This document shows positions 55,861-64,000 of a DNA stretch of 64,000 nucleotides, piece after piece; position 1 is the first letter of the stretch; every line of letters begins with the position of its first letter. The translations under genes and the position numbers were made by a program. The stretch comes from Adiantum capillus-veneris (Eukaryota; Streptophyta; Polypodiopsida; Polypodiales; Pteridaceae): assembly GCA_014529385.2 (NCBI GenBank), contig CM043953.1:71773372-71837371 (forward strand). Direction: 5' to 3'. The notes below the pieces were generated by a model, which searched no databases, was not told the origin of the DNA, and worked only from the letters and a program-made list of their open reading frames with translations.

Positions 55861-57645
55861 CTAAAGGCCACAAACCTCCCCTTGGACTTTGGATGAGACA
55901 AGTGACCAAATACAAAGAGCTCAGCTGACATGAAGACCAAACCACATAGGTTGTAATGAATATTTGGACTATGGTGCCATGAAGGCTAAAGATGCCTCCC
56001 CTCGAACATGAGTCTCCTAGGACCAAGCTGTCCACCACAGACGGAGATGTCCACCAAGATAATTCTAGGCTGGGGCTCACCCATATTTTTCCTACAAGCC
56101 TCCATTGTCACTGCCAAGTCATGGGCCATAGGCTTCATATGCATCTCTTGTATGGTGTTGCTGTCAAGATGTTTTCATTGTTGCTACGTGCTTTGAACTT
56201 CAAGCAATCATTTGCTAGGTGTCTGGGCTTTCTACACTCGTAGCATTTCTTGATACCTTTATTTGATGAATACCTAGATGCAGTGCTTGAAAAAGAAAAA
56301 TAGATGCAATGCAATTTAATGATGGTCATTCCCTTGAAAATTGCTTTTTCTTTTCTCTCACAGTGCTTGATGGATCAGTCTTATCACTTGGAGACTCTCC
56401 AAGGATAGTGTCTAACTCCTCACAGTAGCACACAGTGATATCATCTCCATAAGTGAAAGTTTTGGCATACATTGATTTGTTGTGCTCAGATGCAAAACAT
56501 TGGACTTGAATTACAACAACTTTAGTGAGAGAGAAATCCTTCTGAAGCTAGAGGAAGACCAGAAATTCGAATTTGAATGTTTTTTTGTTCGAGCCTTGAA
56601 GCTCTCGTCCTTCATACTTGAGCCAAAATTTATTTGAAAGCCCAAAATATTGCTCTAAATCCCCTCTTAGAGCTGAGGATTTTGCTAAGCAACTCCTTCT
56701 TCGAAACCCTTTTTCTTGAATCTCTCTTCGTTACAACTTTCTAGGCTCCTTGTATCCTTTTGAATGGCTTTGAGATGCTTCGGTCACTTTTGCAACATGA
56801 GAATGTGCCCTATGTGCTCAGGTTTTGTGCTCCCAAGCTTTGAAGGCAAGCTACAAGCTGGAAGGCACGCAAAAATTGGTGCAGATGGACTCGATAGGGG
56901 CTTGAAATGAAAAAATAATTATGACGCTTTGATGTCTACTTGAGAGGAACCCACCTCAAAGGACCCGATTCGAGCTTGAAAGTGGATTTAAGAGGCAGCT
57001 CCACGTTCTCTCATGGTGCTCACTCTAAAAATAGAGTGTTGAGCACGCCATCTCACACACACTAAACACCTTACAATAGCTATGCTAACCAAGCGGTCCT
57101 TCAAGCGAATCTGTGAGAGTATACTCAAAAAATAAGGTTTTATGCTCCATTCAGTAGGGGCACGCACACATAAACTCACACACACATAATTATAGCCAAA
57201 CTTGGGGATGGGGATGGGGATGGGGATGGGGATTTGGGGGGCTCCTTAGCTCAAAATGTAGGGCCTGAAGGCTCTATGGAGATCTTGTAAAAGGAGCACT
57301 ATTTCCACACATAAACATTTTAGCCAATGAGGTGGAAATAATCAAGGGATTAAAACATGCAAAACACACAGAAAATCAACACCCAAAAAAATGCAAATGC
57401 AAGTACCTACTTAATGATGCTCGATTAGAGCTCTTATTGGAAGGAAATTGGAAAATTAAATCGGAGAAGGAAGTGAAGTAAGCAAATGAAAACATAAACT
57501 AATCGTGTCAAGTCTGTCAAGAAGGGTAGTGGCTTTATGGAATGGCCATGAAAGTGATTAGACAATGTATAGAGTACTAAATAGAAAGATGTCCAATTAA
57601 AAACGATTAGAGAATTATAATCATATCACAAACTCTGATACCACT
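55861..57645 (-). pseudogene. Decayed Copia-type gag region with PBS
   Basis: On the minus strand an initiator-Met PBS TGGTATCAGAGTT (57643-57632) is followed by a long leader with no clean frame. A zinc knuckle C-Y-E-C-R-K-P-R-H-L-A-N-D-C (CX2CX4HX4C, about 56248-56207) comes next, inside a Ser/Asn-rich context. The order PBS-gag-knuckle fits a Copia element whose LTR would lie right of 57645, partly displaced by the LINE-like insertion. Confidence 0.45.
57204..57240. repeat. (GGGGAT)5 array, possible G-quadruplex
   Basis: Five GGGGAT units followed by a run of six G. Enough G-tracts for an intramolecular quadruplex on the plus strand. Confidence 0.85.
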
Positions 57646-57716
57646 TGTGGGCTAGGGTGGATTGACAAGACTAGCATTCATGGTGGTAGCATTGATAATT
57701 ACACTAGTTATTAGAG

Positions 57717-57742
57717 AGAGATAGATAGATAGATAGATAGAT
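57717..57742. repeat. (GATA)n array at 3' end of the LINE-like unit
   Basis: About six GATA units. Read on the minus strand they form an ATCTATC tail after the ORF1-like gene and its 190-base 3' region. Confidence 0.8.
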
Positions 57743-57931
57743 TGTATTATTGTCCATGGAGGTCAAATATGACCCATGGGACTGGATACAAAACTTTACA
57801 GTAGCATGCTTGTACGTGAACACATGACATACATATCAGTTAAGGATTGAGGGTCCATTGGGAGGATAAAAGAAAGAAACCAAAACCTTAGGGGGAGCAG
57901 TTGGGGGAAGAGCCCCTGTTGAAGTTCGGAA

Positions 57932-58603
57932 CTATTGGATGATAATATTACTGCCTCGATACACTGCCCATTTACCTTGTTTGCGGGCTTCAGACATCTT
58001 CTTGAGTTCTTCCTTTTTCATTTTAAGTTTATTCATGGTTAGCTCCTCAGTAATCCAAAGCTTGGTTCCTTTGAGAAGGCAGGATTGACTTAAAAGCTTC
58101 ACCCGCTCCTCTTTGTTCTTGAAAGTAAGGACACAATGATCGGGACGCACATGTCGATGTGTATCATTGATCCAAGCGATGGTCTTTGGCTTGACGTTGA
58201 CCGGCTCAATAATGTTGTTGAGTTTGGTTATTGCCTCTTCAAGGGTGTCCTCAACGGTACACCATTGCGAGGGGAGCCCATCGATGTGGACCTTGAGGGC
58301 ATTATCTTCTTGAAATTTGTGTTCGTAGATCTCCTTTGTTACACAAGTTTTCACTTGGGTGATGGTTGTTGAGTGAGCTTGGCTAACCTTAGCCTCAACC
58401 TCCTTTACCTTGTCAGTGGTGAGGTTAACCATAGAATTGAATCATGCTTCTAATTTGCTGAGGCGAGATTTGAGTTCAAAATTTTCTTCCAAGACTTGAT
58501 CGAGAGTTGCTTGAAGTTGCATGATGCGATCTAGTTTGCTAGGGGCTACTAGCACCGTTGCAAAACTCGGTCGCGTTTTGGCGGGGGTCTTTGGGGTAGT
58601 CAT
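57932..58603 (-). pseudogene. LINE ORF1-like protein, one nonsense codon
   Basis: The frame opens at ATG 58603-58601 (MTTPKTPAKTRPSFATV), continues through a heptad-like coiled coil (I-M-Q-L-Q-A-T-L-D-Q-V-L-E-E-N-F-E-L-K-S) and meets TGA at 58442-58444. It then runs 166 codons from 58432 to the stop at 57932. The C-terminal half has V-L-T-F-K-N-K-E-E-R-V-K-L-L and L-K-G-T-K-L-W-I-T-E-E-L-T, followed by a Lys/Glu helix and G-K-W-A-V-Y-R-G. That layout (coiled coil, RRM-like core, basic helix) resembles ORF1 nucleic-acid-binding proteins of L1-type non-LTR retrotransposons. No endonuclease or RT follows; a short 3' region and a GATA tail do. Assignment is by motif style only. Confidence 0.45.
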
Positions 58604-58619
58604 CCCTATGCTTTGGGGA

Positions 58620-59490
58620 GGTAGAGAGGTACCACTGCTGGATATGCGAATGTCAAATTAAACCTTTGAAAAATTTGTGTGCCCTCTCTGCATACTCTTT
58701 GCTGAGAACCTGCTACAGTCAAAGCCTACAGAGGCCACATCCTGCAGAGAGCCTCAATCCATTGCCTGTGGAGCAAGGTTGCAACCTAACATTGAGACCA
58801 TCAAAACGTTGTTGCCAGGCCCAAGATTTTTATGTGTTTCAGGAGATGCACTTCTTAACTGCCTGTGGAGTGAGTCCACAACCTATAGATTTGTTGAGAC
58901 CACCAAAAACGTTGTCAACTATAGGTTGGGAGAGCGGGAGCTGTACGTCGGGAGAGCGGGAGCTACAGGTCGTAGCTGCTCCAAGTCAAGAGATCAAGGG
59001 AGGGCCTTCTAAGACTCCGAGACAACTGTGATTCTGTTTGCAGGTGATCTTGGAGGCTTAACGCCCCTCCACATGCCGCCCTTGATCCTGGGGGGGAGAG
59101 AGAGAGAGAGAGTAGACTCAAAACATGATTAGGTTAATCATAAACTAGCAAGATGCATACAATAGACTTGATTAGGTTGATTGTAAGAAATGTGTACAAG
59201 AAACCAATTACTTTTATAATAGCTACTAGTGGCTAGATGCACCTCTCAAGGGTCATGGGTACTTTTTCCCAAGGGTCTAGGGAAAACTCTCCAAAGGTCA
59301 AGAGTGGCTCCATAAAATATGAAAAATTCAAGTTGACTAGGATGGCATTTGGACTCTTGTGCAACTCATCTACCACATATGCTAAGCCATGTGCCCTCAC
59401 ATGCTTACCTGCTTACTGGACTACTTATTGTACAAGAGATGGTTCTCACACCAACTATAATACTCTTCTTTCTCAAAAGGTCAAGACATA
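58620..59490. other. Non-coding interval
   Basis: No supported gene. There are two similar GCCTGTGGAG...TTGAGACCA(T/C)CA-AAACGTTGT blocks (about 58767-58815 and 58861-58915), a 17 bp direct repeat GGGAGAGCGGGAGCT (58928 and 58950), and a (GA)n run at about 59093-59115. Confidence 0.4.
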
Positions 59491-60120
59491 ATAGACAAGA
59501 GAAAATGCAAGAGAGTGAGACTACGAATTTATAACAAAATTTTTATGAAAATTTTGGTAGAGTCTAAAGAGAGATCAAAATCTTAGCCAAATCTCAAAAA
59601 TCAAAGCATAAACCATAAAAGAGTGCAAACAAGGCATCTTCTATACTGCTTAAAAAACAATGTCCAAAAAGGCTACCAACTTGGCATCCAAGCACCTATA
59701 CCCTTCTATACATATCCTATGGCAACGTCACAAATGGGGATCTCAAACAACCTAAACTACCTCACACTGGGTAACCCGGCCCCCAATGATCGACTTCAGA
59801 AAAACCTCACGCAATGACCCTCACAAAAGGTTATGCAGATATGACTAGCCATAGTATCACAAAGGGCTCTTCTGGATTGAGTCTCAAACACGGTTGGGAC
59901 TGCCAAATCAAGCTAAAATTGGCTCCACAATGGCGTACAATGGCAGTATTGGTAACACATCATACATATGTCATAAAATCACTCCAAAGTGTAGGATATG
60001 TGCATAAACAAGTGCCAAAAAGTGTGCAAGCAAAAAATCACAAACTTTGTCCCCCTACGGGGAGTAAACGCTCAACGAGTCTCATAGCACAAAATCCGTG
60101 CCAAAATACGCATAATCCAT
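59490..60120 (-). repeat. Second copy of the G1-type Gypsy leader
   Basis: It shares blocks with the G1 leader in the same order and orientation (CCTATGGCAACGTCACAAA, AAAAACCTCACGCAATGACC, GGGACTGCCAAATCAAG, GGCTCCACAATGGCGTACAA). It is an isolated fragment: no gag or LTR is recognisable beside it. Confidence 0.5.
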
Positions 60121-60622
60121 ACAGATAAAACTCCCAATGGAACTGAAATGCCTATCACTGCCAAAGATGCTCGCGGTTCTGCTATGGCAAAAGAACTTGT
60201 GATTGTCCCTGTGAGTATAAGGTTGGATTTGTGAACTATCTCTGAGAAGTCATCAATGACTATGCACAAGCAATACCATATAAAACATACATCATGGCCA
60301 AACACGCATATGGCAAGCCAAAAAATTTCTCTCAAAATTCATGGAGAGCATAAAACACTTGTGCATGCAAAAAGAAGTAGTTTTCCCTTACAAGTAAACT
60401 CCACTTGTAACGTCATCACCAAAACCTATGTTTTGAGTGGAATGGAGACCTTAGTTGGAACTCCAAAGCTAACAACACTTGTGATTCTGATGCAAAAAAC
60501 TCCACCTCCAAGAAATGTGCTCAGGAAAACAATCTATTGGGAGACTCTGTGAGAGCGAAAGGTACACTCCCACTGCAAGACTACATTGTGGTATCCCTGA
60601 AACACACCCTTGCCAATTTCAA

Positions 60623-60624
<2 letters not shown>
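60120..60624. other. Non-coding interval
   Basis: No supported gene or repeat was recognised before the (TG)n array. Confidence 0.4.

Positions 60625-60719
<95 letters not shown>
60625..60719. repeat. (TG)n microsatellite
   Basis: About 47 uninterrupted TG units. It produces meaningless Cys-Val and His-Thr frames. Confidence 0.97.
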
Positions 60720-60721
<2 letters not shown>

Positions 60722-61080
60722 TTGCTTTACTTTTATAATACAACATAAATGAACATTTCAGTTCAAAAGACAAGTGGCTTTAGACAAGTGACAATGATTA
60801 GTACAAAAACAACTTAGTCTTAGAAGTATTTTTGTACATTGCTATAAGAATGAGGTCTCATCCTAGTGTAGAAGTACGGTGGTCAATTAAAAATGTATGT
60901 ATTATTAAATGGCAAGATCCTGGTATGTCAAGGACGGACATTTGCTTTAAGCCAAAAAAAATCCAAGAAAGGATAGACTCCTCACCAGCATCCATCCAAA
61001 CAAGACAACAAATACGTTAGCCTTGAATGTGTTTTGCAGGTGTCAACGGACTATATCAGTTGCTATCCATGTCCAACTTA
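60720..61080. repeat. Interspersed repeat copy 1, directly after (TG)n
   Basis: It matches 63446-63800 in order and orientation through blocks such as GTACAAAAACAA, AAGAATGA, CATCCATCCAAACAAGACAACA, and ATATCAGTTGCTATCCATGT. Both copies begin TAG(T/C)TG right after a long TG array. No coding frame. Confidence 0.65.
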
Positions 61081-63295
61081 CAACTTTTTTAACTTAAAAC
61101 AAATGTTCAAAGTGTACATGTATTCTAGTTTTGTAAAGTATAAGGTGTGTTTTTTTTCAGTTAATTTTAATGCTTGTAAAAAGGTCATTATCCTTCATGG
61201 TAGTAGGTTACATGTAAGGTTTTTATATAGCCTTATTTTTATTAGAACTTAAATAGATATTAACATGCATATCATTCTAATCGGAAGTCCGCCACCCCTT
61301 TCGATCCAAGTGTCCTAATCCCATTATCAACCCAAAGTTTTTTTGCACCTATATCTCAGCCATATCACACCATAAACTTTTTGCAAAATTGTCCTGCTCT
61401 TTCTTAATGTAGCAAATTTCGTTAAACAATTTCTAGATCAATCAAGTGTACATGATATCCCTCTTACCACCTCCATCAAAAAAGCCATCAGGCAATCCAT
61501 AGTAGCCTAACCTTCAGCATTAGATACAACCATCTCAAGAAGAACCACATATGTCTCTCGTTTGGTTTTAGGTACCAAACTCAGCAAAGCATATCAAAAA
61601 CAAATCATCCAAACTATATTGAATAAGAGGTATCAAAAACACCCAAAAAAACCAGAGATTGTATCAACAAGTGTATTGTTGCCATGCCTAATGTGACAAA
61701 AAATCATAAAAAGCTTGCAGTATGATCAAAAACTCAGTGAATAGTGCAATAACCCAAAAGGTTGACATCATTATTACGCTAGTAGCCCACCAACCGTAAC
61801 CCGGTAAAAAAAAAACCACCCATTGTAATAGAATGACACATATACTATGCAAAAAACCCTAATCAAAAACCCAAATTACATGTGACCGGCGCCTTTTGGG
61901 CAGGGAGTATCTAACGATGCTTACACAAACGTTTTTAGCCTATAAACATGAAGGCTATATTATACCGACTCTTCCCTTACCAACTCAGGCAGCACGGTTC
62001 TTTTTAAAAACCAAGCCAAAATCTCTTTCATAAATCATAACAAGCCAATAGCTACAAGCAAGCGGAATATTTCATAATTTTTAGGATAGTAATTTAGCAA
62101 GAGCCTCGAAAGCCAACCCAGGTGTTTTTAACCCTCCGAAAAATACTCAAGCCCATTGCTTGACATACAACACAGCATATGAAAAAAAGTGCCTAATACA
62201 GTAAAAAGCCAAAGAGAACCAATCAATGCATATTAACATGAGTTGTACGAGCTCGTCTCTTGCACATGGTCAATGAAACACCATACCCAATATCCCAACC
62301 ACAATCACAATCGCACAGGTAAAACAAGGTCCACAACCATTGTAGAAAATGATCCAAAATCTCCTGAGTGCGGAGATAGCAACACAACCAAACCGTGGTG
62401 TACTAACCTCCAACATATAAACCCAGATAGTGCAGCGTAATGAAAAAAACAGAGCCCAACTCAATGTATACATCACATCACCACCCAAGCGAGAGCAGAA
62501 CCTATGCTTGAAAAAACCAAAAAATGAGATGTTTTCGGTAAGGTACTGACCTGAGAAGTAACCCCATGTTCCACCAATTCCATGGCTATATAGTAGACAG
62601 TCGAGCAGAAGATTCCCTCAAAAATACTATCTTTCACATACACACGCGATACGCAAAGGACAAGGCTAAGTGAGGGGCATAGAGCAACACGCACCTCATT
62701 CAAATAATGAAGTGTATTCAACTAATGAACTCAGTAGTGCTCGCAGGGAGGATCCATTCCATGCTTGGTCATTAGTAGGTTAGAATCATGAGGCTTATGC
62801 TCCAGGCGGTGGTTGCCAAGAGAGCTCCAGTGGGAGAGGGCTAAGGAGCTCAATGCTTGCATGTATAGAAGAGAGAGGCTCATGAGCGTGAGGCAGGGAG
62901 TGGGTATAAAGTGCACAATTTCCAACAAACGTTTAAAGATGTAATATGAATATGCCATGTGCCCCATAAGGGTAGGTAAAAATCCTACACGTATCTTTTT
63001 TACTAGAGGAGGTCAAAGCTCTCTAGGGACATTAAGTGGATGACCTAAGGGGAGAAATTTAATTTTTGTCATAAGGGGTCCTAGATTGCTATGTATACAA
63101 ATTATTTTTTGAATTTATATTGTGCACCCATTCCAAGGTCCAATCCTATGAGGGGAACCTAGTTTAAGAGGTGGTGACTAATCTTTTTTTGTGGGAAAAA
63201 ATCCCCCGATTCTATCAGGTAGTGAGAGATTGTTTATAAGTTGATCTGGTCAGGTGTAGAGCTATTCTTGTATCAGTAATTAAATGTGTGAGTGA
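61081..63295. other. About 2.2 kb without recognisable genes
   Basis: AT-rich, short frames only on both strands, no retroelement motif, RNA gene or repeat recognised. Confidence 0.45.
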
Positions 63296-63830
<535 letters not shown>

Positions 63831-64000
63831 AATCTCGAAGATTTTGCATCCTCATTTTTTTGCTAGAGTTATTCATATATTTCAATGTATGCTATTCCTC
63901 ACAATCGCCCCGGACTTCAGAAGATGAAGTATCCTCCTAATAGTAAAAAGGAGATCACAGTATGTAAAATTTGCAACACATCCAAGTACCATTTAGCGAG

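Noticed and set aside
57204-57240. GGGGAT repeat as interstitial telomere
   Set aside because: Plant telomeres are TTTAGGG or TTAGGG type; five GGGGAT units are a simple microsatellite.
60515-60773. Cys-Val and His-Thr repeat proteins
   Set aside because: They are direct translations of the (TG)n array, as are those at about 2580-2940 and 63215-63517.
61034-61252. 72-codon frame after the (TG)n-linked repeat
   Set aside because: AT-rich, no motif, not conserved in the second repeat copy.

Overview
The window is nuclear DNA from a large, retrotransposon-rich eukaryotic genome, almost certainly a land plant. The evidence is nested Ty1/Copia and Ty3/Gypsy elements with plant-type primer-binding sites (initiator-Met and Asp-like), long CT/CA/TG microsatellites and heavy nonsense decay. 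The species cannot be named from sequence alone; a fern or another large-genome non-model plant would fit. I see no convincing single-copy host gene, rRNA, tRNA or CRISPR array. Every recognisable coding stretch belongs to a mobile element, and nearly all are broken.

Layout. 1-3429: 5' part of a minus-strand Gypsy element (G1: gag-pro, leader, LTR). 3430-5150: GA-rich non-coding DNA with a strong hairpin. 5150 to about 28200: a nest. Gypsy element G2 (integrase end plus 3' LTR) is split by Copia element B (5226-21316). B carries Copia A in its left LTR (5637-10582, TSD AGAGG) and Copia C in its reverse-transcriptase gene (14302-19913, TSD TATTG). Copia D (22191-27728, minus, TSD CTATT), a sibling of A, sits in the G2 3' LTR. 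28470-33364: LTR remnants around 4 kb of non-coding DNA. 33613-45978: a 12.4 kb Gypsy element, G3, with both LTRs and all domains. 45979-48646: minus-strand Copia fragment E. 48650 to about 55600: G4, a diverged relative of G3 lacking RT, RNase H and integrase. 55600-64000: a decayed Copia gag region, a LINE-ORF1-like gene, a second G1-type leader and two copies of a repeat that each follow a long (TG)n array.

Most unusual are G3 and G4. Both carry a second retropepsin-like domain followed by a Trp-rich repeat tail at their 3' ends (after integrase in G3), and both have paired short zinc knuckles (CX2CX3HX4C) in gag. G3 also has a tandemly duplicated integrase zinc-binding module. Both have leaders containing 18-28 bp palindromes with the same frame, ACAT-N4-CGCG-N4-ATGT, but different arm sequences. 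Together these suggest an unusual Gypsy lineage with its own RNA- or DNA-level leader element.

Chronology: B is older (LTRs visibly more diverged). A, C and D each show roughly 3-4% LTR divergence counted by eye, so they inserted at similar times.
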